Shown piece after piece: positions 47,498-58,217 of a stretch of 64,000 nucleotides of DNA; the first letter of the stretch is position 1, and every line of letters begins with the position of its first letter. The position numbers were made by a program, and so were the translations under genes. Below the pieces are notes generated by a model. The model saw only the letters and a list, made by a program, of their open reading frames with translations, did not search any database and was not told the DNA's origin. The stretch spans positions 14,087,501-14,151,500 of the forward strand of contig NC_077247.1 of assembly GCF_947179165.1 (NCBI RefSeq). Direction: 5' to 3'. The stretch comes from Solanum dulcamara. Taxonomy: Eukaryota; Streptophyta; Magnoliopsida; Solanales; Solanaceae.

Positions 47498-48889
47498 TGA
47501 TAAGTGGATAATTTTCACTCATCTGAATCTCTTTTCTTATGCATTTGTGTTGTTAATTAGTGATTGAGGATAATTATTCTTTGAATTATGCTTATTTCAG
47601 ATATTTGTGGCTTACAAGGAGTTTTGATAAAAAATATAAGAATTGACGAAAATAGTATAGACGGAGCCTCTAATGTTGTTTAAACGACAAAAGGCTCACT
47701 TAAGCAAGCAGCCAACAAGCTCAAAGGGTCACTTTAGCGATCAAGTGGCGTTCTCTTTAGCGATCTGGTTAACCTAGTCAGTGTTTTCTTTAGCGAACAA
47801 GTACTCGCTTTATTGAAGTTCGCTTTTGTAAATTGATAGTTTCTTTAGTGACTGACGGCTAGTGTGGAAGGATAGTTTTGCGTATTTCACACTCTTGGAC
47901 CCAGATTTACTTAAAAGCTGATGGAAAATATATGGGAAAGGTATCTAGAAAGAATTCTATCATTACATGCAGAGAGAACTTTTTGAAGAACACTCCTTAG
48001 TTTGGACTTAGATTTTTATAGCAAGTTCCCTACAATTCCCCATCGGATTGGACATTGAATTCTTAATTGTAACTATTTTTATCCTTTCTTCATTTCCTTG
48101 CCTTGTATTGTATGAATTGTATGTGTAATTATCATAATAGAATTGGGATTTTGTGCTAGTAATAGAAAATTTATTTGGTTGTTGAATTAATTCTTTTGCT
48201 TTTGCAATTAATTGAATATATTCTCAATTATGAATTGAGTCTTTGATTATCTAATCAATTTCATGCTTTAAATAATTTTCTATGGATTTAGTCACTCCTT
48301 GGACTTACCCATTACTTCAATTGAGCTTGAAAGAGCAATTGAGGTTGGAAAAAGTTGATTAGTGCATAATTTGAGGTTTAGCATCTCATACTTCGGATTT
48401 CATCTAGAAATAATTTGAATCCATGCATTGCCTATATTAAATCAATTGTATTGTCACTCAATTGTGTTCATAAGAACTAGTTGAGAAATATTTACCTATA
48501 TTCGAGAGGAATATATGGATAACTTAAAATGTAGGCATATATGATTTTATCCATGATTGATTGATATTCTTTGAGATTAAGATGCAATGGATCATGTAAA
48601 TGATAATTGAATTCCCATTTCCCGAATTTTCTTTGATTCCTTGCTTGGAAATGCCTTTGTAATTGTATTTGTGTTCCCTTTCCCTTATCCTAAATTGTTG
48701 CTAAAATCTTCATATTATAATTATATTATTTGTTTCGGGTTCAAACTAGAGGCTTGTAACTCTTTATTTCTTCAATAGCCTACACATTGTTCCTTGTGGG
48801 ATTTGACCCCGACCTAACATATTGGGTTTATATTTCTAGAGATTGCCTATACTTTGAATTGTAAATGTGTAGTTGAGCGTTATAAAAAA
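47498..48889 (+). repeat. 5' LTR of the Tat/Athila-like element
   Basis: About 1.39 kb from TGATAAGTGGATAATTTTC to the PBS. Holds repeated TTTAGCGA/TTTAGCGAAC motifs (47730-47860). The last bases before the PBS are A-rich, so the exact LTR end is uncertain by a few bases. Confidence 0.7.
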
Positions 48890-48908
48890 TGGCGTCATTT
48901 CCGGCGAA
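48890..48908 (+). other. Tat/Athila-type primer-binding site
   Basis: TGGCGTCATTTCCGGCGAA resembles the TGGCGCCGTTGCCGGGGA site of Tat/Athila elements (a different tRNA from the Met type used by the gypsy chromoviruses here), with several C-to-T-like changes. Placed just after an A-rich LTR end. Confidence 0.7.
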
Positions 48909-49001
48909 AAATTTGGCATATTGAATTGATTTAGAATTTATAGTTTACTAGTTTCTATCTAAATTGTTAATATTTTCTTTTGCTTTGTTTTTTTTATTTC
49001 T

Positions 49002-49445
49002 ATGGCTTCTTGTGAAGGAACAATGCTTGGTGGTTGTAACCTTTATCTTGACGACCCATGGCCTTATTGTGGAAGACTTCATATTGGGGAATGTGTTGTA
49101 GAAGCTTCTCTACAAGAAGAGATGTGTGAAACATTGGGTGTGTTCAGTCAATCTTGGCTCATAAGTTTAGCCCAAAAAATTGAACACGGTGATAAACTAT
49201 AACATCTAACGTTTAAAATGAGGTATGATTTCCAGAATTTGCACCTAACTCTGTACCATGAAATGATCCAACTTGAGGTTGAAATTGCGATTTTGAAGGC
49301 CAACTTAAGAACAAGGATTGGAGCATGTCCTGCTCCTCATCAAGGGTCTAAAATAGCAAATGGGCATTGGAATCTCAAGAATAAAGGGTTGTTCTTGACA
49401 TTGCTGAAATCTTGGGTGGTTGCAACCAAACCAAGCCAATGAAAT
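49002..49445 (+). pseudogene. gag-like start of the Tat/Athila-like element
   Basis: An ATG at 49002 opens 66 codons (LDDPWPYCGRLHIGECVVEA, LQEEMCETLG), then a stop, then 74 codons (LTLYHEMIQLEVEIAILKANL). The first block, with its CxxC...H pattern and acidic-aromatic lead, recalls a small protein region near the start of Tat/Athila internal domains; I do not know its function. No longer gag follows. Confidence 0.45.
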
Positions 49446-50294
49446 TTCAAGATGCCGAAATCAAAAAAATGATACTAGAGTTGCAAGAAAAAGCCAAAAA
49501 TATCATATATTGAAAATCTAGTTCATTTGAAAGTGATAGTGTCATTAATTTGAAGGACATGAAATATGAAGTTTGATATTCGAATGGCCTAGTGACTCTA
49601 TCACTCTTACCTAATGCTCATCCATGGAAAAATAATTTGAAATTGGGTAAGAAATTCAAGTCTTCAAAGTGGATAGATCTAGTGAGGTTCTTGATGCTAT
49701 CAGTTGACCCCATACTTTTCAAAGAGAACTTGATTTGAAGTTGGGGAGAAGGTTTATTTCACCAAAGTGGAAACACAAATGGTGATGAAACCAGCATCAC
49801 GCCATAATATTAAATTGTGCGCTTGATGGGAGGCAACCCATCAGTATCTAAATTTTTTAAATTTTTAGTTTACTTTTGAGTATTTGATTTTTAGAATAGA
49901 ATAGGATTTTATTTTTGACTAATCCTCATGATTTCAATGTTTTTGGTAGTGTTTTGAAAAAGTTAGGCGCAAAATTTCGATTGGAATTGATGGTCGGGGT
50001 GTTAATACCTTGAAATGGGACTTGGGAAACTTTTTGAAAGCTGAAGATTGGAAAAATACATTGGACGAGTCACCAAAATAGATCTGAGATCGCCGAATTT
50101 GCTAGAAAATTAAGGGCATGGGAAACCCTCTTATATTGCTAAAGCGAAGGAGGGTTCTCTTACGTGATGTCCGCAAAAGCGGCACCCTATAACTAAAGAG
50201 AACTTCGCTAAAGCGGAGGGGTAAACGCTAAAGCGAACTCCGCTTCTCATTAAAATTTTTCAAAGGCAAACTCATGTATCTTAAGCGAACACTC
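49446..50294 (+). other. Internal untranslated region with CGCTAAAGCG motifs
   Basis: Contains the 14-base signature at 49827-49840. From 50130 to 50290 there is a cluster of GCTAAAGCGAA, GCAAAAGCGG, CGCTAAAGCGG, CGCTAAAGCGAAC and CTTAAGCGAAC. These echo the TTTAGCGA motifs of this element's own LTR. No coding capacity seen. Confidence 0.55.
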
Positions 50295-50891
50295 TTTTAC
50301 ACCCCGTACTTTTGCACCTTGGAATGTGTTCTTAATTTTCTTAATATTTCCTAAATTTTCTTAAAGCTTCTAAAAGTTTCTTTAGACTTCTTAAGAACTC
50401 TTAAGATTCTGAAGAGTTACCATGTGAACCGGAAAATCTATAACGCTATCAAACAACTCTAAGGGAAAGGAGAATGCGATACCCCATAGTACAGAAGATT
50501 GGAAATAGAGTTATAAGAATTCAGAAGAAGTTGGAGACCAAATAATGAGTCGTAGGACTCAACTTATTAGCATAAGCTACTAATTTGGAAATCTTACATA
50601 CTTAAGATACTTGAGTACATACTAAGCTTACATAGCAATGATTACATAGGTTGAGAAAGTAAGATGAGATTATGAACCCACAAGGGGAAAAAGAGAATGC
50701 CACGTGGCAACATAAGAGAGTGACACATGGAAGCATGAGAGAGTGACACGTGGAAGCAGATGGATCAAGGGTGGTGTACCTCCCCCCACATGCCATGTGG
50801 CAGCCTATGATTGGAGGAAGGGATGTGTTGGCCCAATGAGGGCTTGACATGTGTCACCACTTAGGGGATGACATGTGTTTCCTCCTAAAGT

Positions 50892-50895
<4 letters not shown>

Positions 50896-50943
<48 letters not shown>
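50896..50943. repeat. (TA)24 microsatellite at the LTR E promoter
   Basis: Uninterrupted TA repeat just before ATAATTTATGACTTTA. The second LTR has only about six repeats at this place (55121-55132), which reads as a TATA box. Confidence 0.95.
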
Positions 50944-50949
<6 letters not shown>

Positions 50950-51071
50950 GACTTTAGGTTCATATTTATCCTATAATTTATCTTATCTCCAAGAAAGTTC
51001 TAGACAAAAATAAGAGAAGAGAAACTTAAGCTAGAGAGAAGAAAGAGCTACGGTTTTGGGAGGCGAAAAAG

Positions 51072-51077
51072 GTAAGT
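51072..51077 (+). promoter_or_regulatory. Splice-donor-like motif in LTR E leader
   Basis: G-GTAAGT lies about 130 bp after the TATA run. It is kept at 55261 in the second LTR and, on the minus strand, at about 60758-60752 in the F LTR (AG-GTAAGTC). Confidence 0.45.
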
Positions 51078-51910
51078 TATTCGATTCCTTTTTGTGAATT
51101 AATTATATTAGGTATAACAAGAAGTTATGAAGGTGTTATTAATATAAATAGATGGTTTGCATCTGCCCCAAATGGACAACAAACAGCCACGAAGTTTCAG
51201 TCGCGCTAGAAGAACTTTCGATGCAAGTTTTGGCGCGTTTCGGGCAAGATAAGAATTTCCCTTTAAAATTTAAGTTTATGCTGTTTTTATGGGTTATATT
51301 ACACTTATTAAGTGAGGATGTAAGTGGAAAAAGTGTATAAGGATGCTTGACATTAGAAACAAACTAAATTGAAGTCATAGTAGGTAAATCGAAGTCGAGT
51401 AGTGTGTTGTTGTTGTGGTGCTGCAGGTTGGGGTGGTTTAATTTAGTGTTTAAGGGATGGAAAGTAATCAAAAATGGGTGTGGGTTCTTCTGGTTTTAGT
51501 CACACGACCCTCCATTTCATATGGTAAAAGATTTTACGAAATAAAGGCTAAGAACTCCATTTTGGTATTGTAGTTCGGAGCTAATTGTTTGGAGTTGTAT
51601 TGAGTAATGTTGAAGTAATTTATTTATATATATGCCTGTGGTTTTTGTTGTTGGCATGGTTGTTTATATTTTGGCTGAGTTGAAATCTCAGAAATGTTGA
51701 AGTTATAGGGGAGATGCTGCCCAATTTCGGTAACTTCGGAGCTAGTAAAAAGCTAGTTAAGTGAAATGGATAAGAAAATGATTCCTATGGATACGTGGAT
51801 GTAGAGTTGGAAATTGGAAAGTGAAAGGTTATTAATCTTAGTATTACTCTCATTTTAAAAAGGTTCAAAATATGACGAGGCGAACGTGGGTGAGAGTAAT
51901 CCATAAGAGG

Positions 51911-52045
51911 TATGTAAAGCTAACTGTTCTTTCTTTTGGCATGTCTTTGGCATAAGTATGTAAAGCTAACTGTTCTTTCTCTTGGAATGTTTTGACATAA
52001 GTATATAAATCTAATCTTCCCTTTTGGCATGGTTTTTATGAAATA
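51911..52045 (+). repeat. 45-bp tandem repeat, three copies, in LTR E
   Basis: Units begin TATGTAAAGCTAACTG at 51911, 51957 and (decayed) 52002, each followed by TTCTTT...GG.ATG and ACATAAG or GCATAAG. The second LTR has the same array from 56099. Confidence 0.8.
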
Positions 52046-53191
52046 AGTATATGACTTTTATATCATTCCAAGGAAGTTCTTATTCGTAGAGCCTCTAGGA
52101 TTGCCAACTTCTTGATTTTCCAAAGGATATTTTATCGTGCCTAGATATGTGTATATGATTCCAAAATTTCTATTTGGATATAACTCATAGTGATATTCAA
52201 AAGGTATTTCATACGACTCTTGTCTTGATCTTTGAATAATAGTTAACTCTACCGAGTCTCAAAAACGATTTAAAGTGCATTTAATTTCTCACTACTCCAC
52301 TCGTGGATGCCTCATTACTTCCTTCACAGAGCCCGAGTCAGGTTTTGTTATCGTGCATACTTCTCTACATCATTCGTCGTGCCTCAACCTAAGGGGGAAG
52401 GTATGCTTTGTACATGGGTTTGATTTGTGGAGTTATGATGTGCCATGTACACATATGATCTGATATGATCTGATATGACCATCTGATATGATATAATTTG
52501 TTACGGAGATATTCCCGACTCTGGAGTTATGATGTGCTGTGGTGCTAATGATGGGGTGGCGATAATGATTTGTTCACCGAGTCCGATAATGGGGCCGGAT
52601 ATGGCATATATTTTTTTGCATACATTATCTGTGGTTATGAAAAGCATTTTGATATTTTGGATATTTTGCTCATTTTTGGACCTTCTATTCTGGTAATGGC
52701 TTTACCTATTACAGTCCATGCTTTACATACTCGGTACATTATCTGTACTGACCCCCTTTCTTCTGGGGCTACATTACATGCCCGCAAATATAAACGCTTG
52801 TTTTTTTAATCCGCTCACTTAGGACATCCACCCTGTTGTTTGGCAGTCCTACTTTATTCGGAGCCCTATTTTAGTACTAACTTTTCTGTTGTACATTTGT
52901 ACATGTTGGTTAAGGGTACAATGGGGCGCTGCCCCATCATATGACTAGGCTATTATTCTGTAGAGGTCTATAGACTTGTGATGTGGGTTATGTATAATGT
53001 TTTGGGTTTTGTGTTCCATGATGGCCTTAACTGCCCTCTTGTATTATATTTGTTCTCATGCACTCTCTAGCGACTCTATTTTTATTTCTACTTTTGTTTA
53101 TTCTACTAACACGCTAAGTGGAGCTAAGGGTACGTATGGGTGCCCAACTCGGGCACCAGTCATGGCTTACAGAGTTGGGTCATGACAAAAG

Positions 53192-53205
53192 TGGTATCAG
53201 AGCGG
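53192..53205 (+). other. Primer-binding site of element E
   Basis: TGGTATCAGAGCGG, perfect match to the Met-type PBS, four bases after the LTR end at 53187. Confidence 0.9.
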
Positions 53206-54840
53206 TCATTTATCGAAATGTCTACAGACTGTGTCTGATAGAGTCTTGTTTATTGATGTGTTGCATGCCAGCTCTATAAACAAGAGGCTACATGATATTT
53301 AGTATGTTACCTTTGTTTCTTATATAAGATCGTGCGATAGATTTGGGTCATAGGAAAACTCCTTATATTAACCTTGGATGTTAATAGAAGGATGACAACA
53401 GCGGAAGGAAGTGACTAACATTATTGGAAGTCACAAGGTACGCAGGTAAGCAAAGGAACGAAAGATATCTGTTGGGTAAGGTATTGAAGTAGAACTTAAA
53501 TGTAAAATTGTAAATTGAAAGGAAGAGTAGACATGAAAGTGTAACAATGGAAGTTCCAGTAGGCGTACGAGGTAAGTCCATTTTCATACTATTGATTATG
53601 GCCGCCCTGTGTGGTTGTGATATGATGTGATATGATACATATATATGTATATTTATACATGTTGGCCCTGTGAGGCACTATTGGTATTTTTTTTGTGCAG
53701 GTTTAAGATAGTAATTAGAAATATAGAGGAAACTCTACCCAAATTTTCCTAGAAATAAAAAGAGAATGAGATGCAGGGCTGTAGTATTTCTTGAAAGGTT
53801 GTGCCCACATTAATGATGAGATTTGTATAAACCATGAGTATGGATGACCTCAAGAAATAAGTTAATTGATGAATTGATGGCAATAGAAACTAGGAGGTTG
53901 ATATTGATACGGTAAACGAAAGTTGGAAAAGACTTATGACCCTAGGGAGATGATTTAGAGAAGAGTAATAGTTCTGGATAGAACGATATACTAAGGTACC
54001 GAAGGAATTTGTACACAAGGATAAACTGTGATGATCTATAATTAAAAGGAGTAACAGTATGATTAAGACAAGAGTGCAAGGGAAACAGAATTGAAACGGA
54101 TATGAAGTATTAATAGGAAAGCTTGGGAGATATTAAGTATAAGACTAACTAAGAAGGGTAAGTAACGCATTGTAAGGATCGTGAAAAAGGTTAAAAAGTG
54201 TTATACTATGTGGTGGAATATGAATAGGATATATTGTGAATATAACGAGGATCGTTATTAAAATAAGTAAAGTCCAGCGAGAAAGGGGCTAGTGATAGGA
54301 GGTGATCCATGTAATAAGAATATAAGGGTAGGTGTGAAATGGAAAAGCGGGCTAGGGAATAAATAAAAAGCACTTATCAAGTTTTGTAGGGAAAGTTATG
54401 AATAAAGATTATGCGATAATAGAAATGACAGCGAGCACAAGGAAAGAAAGAAGTATGATAAGATGGGACAACTGAGTTTCAATGTGAATGAGATAGGTGA
54501 AGCAGACTGAACCAGGAGACGAAAAGACTATGTCTACCTCATAAAAGTTGTACCGGCAGGGTTATACAACCTATGAATATGTATGTGTTACGTATAGGTC
54601 CAAGTGACTAAGTACGTGGAAAATTGAATAAGGGTTCAATAAGGACAATATAGTTATAATATTTTGGATACATTACAGAGAGGCCGAGAAGAGATATCCG
54701 TACTTGTTCCCTATATCCAAAGGTAGTCTAAACTCCTAAAAGGATTGGAGGACAACAGTTATAGAAAACTCCCAAAAATCCTCATAAAACCCTATAAGAT
54801 GGGTTAACATTCGAGGACGAATATTCTAAAGGGGGAGAAA
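53206..54840 (+). mobile_element. Non-coding internal region of element E
   Basis: 1.64 kb without a gag, RT or integrase trace and with no open frame longer than about 70 codons. It ends CATTCGAGGACGAATATTC and polypurine tract AAAGGGGGAGAAA (54828-54840). The last 150 bp match the end of element F's internal region on the opposite strand (61298-61445). A stretch at about 54560-54690 matches F at about 63010-62880. E therefore lacks the block that F keeps between these points. A LARD-type (non-coding, long-LTR) derivative. Confidence 0.75.
54828..54840 (+). other. Polypurine tract of element E
   Basis: AAAGGGGGAGAAA immediately before the second LTR (TATTACACCCC). Confidence 0.9.
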
Positions 54841-57368
54841 TATTACACCCCTTACTTTTGTACCTTGGAATGCGTTCTTAAGTTTCTTGAAAGGATCTTA
54901 AGCTTCTTAAGATTCTTAAGGTTTCCAAAAGTTTCTTAAAGCTTCTAAAAGCTTCTTAAGAGTTACCATGTGAGCCGGGAAATCTATAACCCTATCAAAC
55001 AACTCTAAGGGAAAGGAGAATGTGATACCCCATAATAGAGAAGATTGACACGTGTCACTACTTAGGGCTTGACATGTGTCACCACTTAGGAGATGGCATG
55101 TGTCCCCTCCTAAAGTGGCCTATATATATATAATTTATGACTTTAATTTCATCTTTATCCTATAATTCATCTTATACCCAAGAAAGTTCTAGACAAAAAT
55201 AAGAGAAGAGAAACTTAAGCTAGAGAGAAGAAAGAGCTACGATTTTGGGAAGAGAAAAAGGTAAGTTCTCCAATTCCATTTTGTGAATTAATTATATGGG
55301 GTATAACAATAAGGTATGAAGGTGTTATTTATATAAATTTATGTTTTGGATCATCCCCAAACGGACAACAAACAGCCACGATGTTTCAGTCGCGCTAGAA
55401 GAACTTCCGAGGCACGTTTTGGCGCGTTTCGGGCAAGGTAAGGCTTTCCCTTTCAAATTTAAGGTTATGAAGTTGTTATGGGTTATATTACATGTCTTAA
55501 GTGAGTATAGAAGTGGAAAAAGTGTATAAGGATGCTTGACGTTAGAAACAAACTAAATTGAAGTCGTAGTAGGTAAATTGAAGTCGAGTAGTGTGTTGTT
55601 GTTGTGGTGCTGCAGGTGGGGTGGTTTAATTGCATGTTTCAAGGATTTAAAGTAATCAAAAATGGGTGTGGGTGCTTCTGGTTTTAGTCACACGACCCTC
55701 TATTTCATATGGTAAAATATTTTATGAAATAAAGGCTAAGAACTCCATTTTGGTATCATAGTTCGGAGCTAATTGTTTGGAGTTGTATTGAGTAATGTTG
55801 AAGTAATTTATTTATATATATGCTTGTGGTTTTTGTTGTTGGCATGGTTGTTTATATTTTGGCTGAGTTGAAATCTCGGAGATGTTGAAGTTATAGGGGA
55901 GATACTGCCTAATTTTGGTAACTTCGGAGCTAGTAAAAAGCTAGTTAAGTGAAATAGACAAGGAAATAATTCCTATGGATACGTGGATATAGAGTTGGAA
56001 ATTGGAAAGTGAAAGGTTATTAATCTTAGTATTACTCTCATGTTAAATAGGTTGAAAAGATGATGAGGCAAACGTGGGTGAGAGTAATCCATAAGAGGTA
56101 TGTAAAGCTAATTGTTCCTTCTTTTGACATGTCTTCGGCATAAGTATGTAAAGCTAGCTGTTCTTTTTCTTGGAATATTTTGACATAATTATATAAAGAT
56201 AATATTCCTTTTTGCATGGTTTTTATGAAACAAGTATATGACTTTTATATTATTCCAAGGAAGTTCCTGTTCGTAGAGCCGCTAGGATGGCCAACTTCTT
56301 GATTTTCCAAAGGATATTTTATCGTTCCTAGGTACGTGTATATGATTCCAAAAGTTCTATTTGGATATAACTCATAGTCATATTCAAAAGGTACTTGATA
56401 CGACTCTTGTCTTGATTTTTGAATAATAGATCATTTTGTTAAATCCATCGAGTCTCAAAAATGATTTAAAGTGCATTTAGTTTCTCACTACTCCACTCGT
56501 GAATGCCTCAATGCTTCCTTCATAAATTCCGGGTTAGTTTTTGTTATCGTGCATACTTATCTACATCATTTTCCGTGCCCCGACCTGAGGGCGCAGGTAC
56601 GCCCTATACATGGGTTTGATTTATGGAGTTATGATGTGCCAATGTACACATATGATATGATATAATCTTATATGACCATCGGATATGATATTATTTTTTA
56701 CGGATATATTCTCTACTCTGGAGTTATGATGTGCTGTGGCGCTAGTGACGGGGCAACGACTATGATTTGTTCACCGAGTCCCATAATGGGGCCGGATATG
56801 GCATATATTTTTTTGCCTACATTATCTATGGTTATGAAAAGCATTATAATATTCTAGATATTTTGCTCATTTTTGCACCTTCTATTCTGCTAATAGCTTT
56901 ACCTATTATAGTCCATGCTTTACATACTCGGTACATTATCCGTACTAACCCCCTTTCTTCAGAGGCTGCGTTATATGCCCGTAGGTATGGATGCTCAGTT
57001 TGCTGATATGCTCGCTTAGGAAATCCACCCTGTTGGTTGGCAGTGCTCCTTTGTCTGGAGCCCTATTTTGGTACTAACTTTTCTGTTGTACATTTGTACA
57101 TATTGGTTAAGGGTACAACAGGGCCCTGTCCTTAATGGCTTAATGGCTGGAGCCCTATTTTGGTACTAACTTTTCTATATGTTTTGGGATTTGTGTTCCG
57201 TGATAGCCTTAATGGCTCTCTTATGCTATATCTGTTCTCATGCGCTCTGTAGAGACTCCATTTTGATTTCTACTTTTTTTATTCTGCTAACACGTTAAGT
57301 GGGACTAAGGGTACGTATGGGTGCCCTACTTGGGCACCAGTAATGGCCTATGGAGTTGGGTCATGACA
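54841..57368 (+). repeat. Second LTR of element E
   Basis: 2,528 bp, ends GGGTCATGACA. It lacks about 330 bp present in the first LTR (between its AGAAGATTG near 55040 and the GACACGTGTCAC block), and it has a replaced region near 57110-57180 that carries a 29-bp duplicate. Donor-like motif at 55261; a second one, AAG-GTAAGG, at 55438 (changed to GATAAG in the first LTR). Confidence 0.85.
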
Positions 57369-58217
57369 AAAGTGGTATTAGAGCGGTCCTTCCTCAAAAT
57401 GTCTACAGACCATGTCTGGTAGAGTCTTATTTATCAATGTGTTGCACACCACATCTATAAATAGAAGGCTACATGACATTTAGGATGTTACCTTTCTTTC
57501 ATATCTAAGATCATGTGATAGATCTGGGTCATAAGAAAACTACTTATGTTAACCTTCGATGTTAACAGAAGGATGACAACAATGGAAAGAAGTGACTGAC
57601 AATATTGGATGTCATAAAGCACGCAGGTAAGCAAAGGCATGAAAGATATCTGTTAGGTAAGCTATTGAAGTAGAATTGAAATTTAAAGTTGTAAATTGAA
57701 AGGAAGAGTTGACATAAAAGTGTAACATGGGAAGTTCTAGTGGGCGTATGAGGTAAGTCTATTTTTATACTGTTGATTTTGGGTGCCCTGTGTGGCTACG
57801 ATATGATGTGAAATGATACCTATATATGTATCTTTATACATGTTGGCCCTGTGAGGCACTGTTGGTATTTTTTGTGTGCAGGTTTGAGATAGTAAGAAAT
57901 ACAGTGGAAACTCTACCCAAATTTTCCTAGAAATAAAAAGAGAATGAGATACAGGGTTGTAGTATGTCTTGAAAGGTAGTGCCAACAATAATGATGAGAT
58001 TTGGCTAAACCACGAGTATGGATGACCTCGAGAAATAAGTTAATTGTTGAATTGATGGCAATAGAAACTAGGAGGTCGATATTGATATGGTAAACCAAAG
58101 TTGGAAAAGACTTGTAACCCTTGGGGGATGATTTAGAGAAGACTGGTAGTTTTGGATAGAATAATATATTAAGGCACTAATAGAATTGGTACACAGGGTA
58201 AACTGTGATGAGCTATA
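57369..58217 (+). mobile_element. Second copy of element E internal 5' region
   Basis: Directly after the second LTR comes another PBS (TGGTATTAGAGCGG, 57373-57386, one mismatch) and about 830 bp that match 53188-54035 in order (TCTACAGAC.ATGTCTG, GTGTTGCA, AGGATGACAACA, GAATGAGATRCAGGG). Host DNA should follow a 3' LTR, so this shows a tandem LTR-internal-LTR-internal structure. Cut at 58218 by element F. Confidence 0.85.

Larger units (their letters stand above)
47498..50294 (+). mobile_element. Tat/Athila-like element, 3' part replaced by E
   Basis: LTR begins TGATAAGTGG (47498), PBS at 48890, then a short gag-like region and the TGGGAGGCAACCCA signature at 49827-49840. The interval from gag start to this signature is only about 0.8 kb, so protease, RT and integrase are absent. 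Cut at 50295 by LTR E. The left target bases may be GTAAG (47493-47497). Confidence 0.75.
50295..53187 (+). repeat. First LTR of LARD-like element E
   Basis: 2,893 bp from TTTTACACCCC to GGGTCATGACA, followed by a PBS. Aligns with 54841-57368 except for extra sequence at about 50500-50830 that is absent from the second LTR but present in the F LTR, so the second LTR has the deletion. The TATA region is a (TA)24 run (50896-50943). Splice-donor-like G-GTAAGT at 51072. A 45-bp unit is repeated three times (51911-52045). Confidence 0.85.

Noticed and set aside
51152..51340. Pair of 62-codon frames at 51152 and 55341 as a conserved small gene
   Set aside because: The two positions are the two LTRs of one element, so similarity is expected. 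Only the shorter block also shared with F was kept as a finding.
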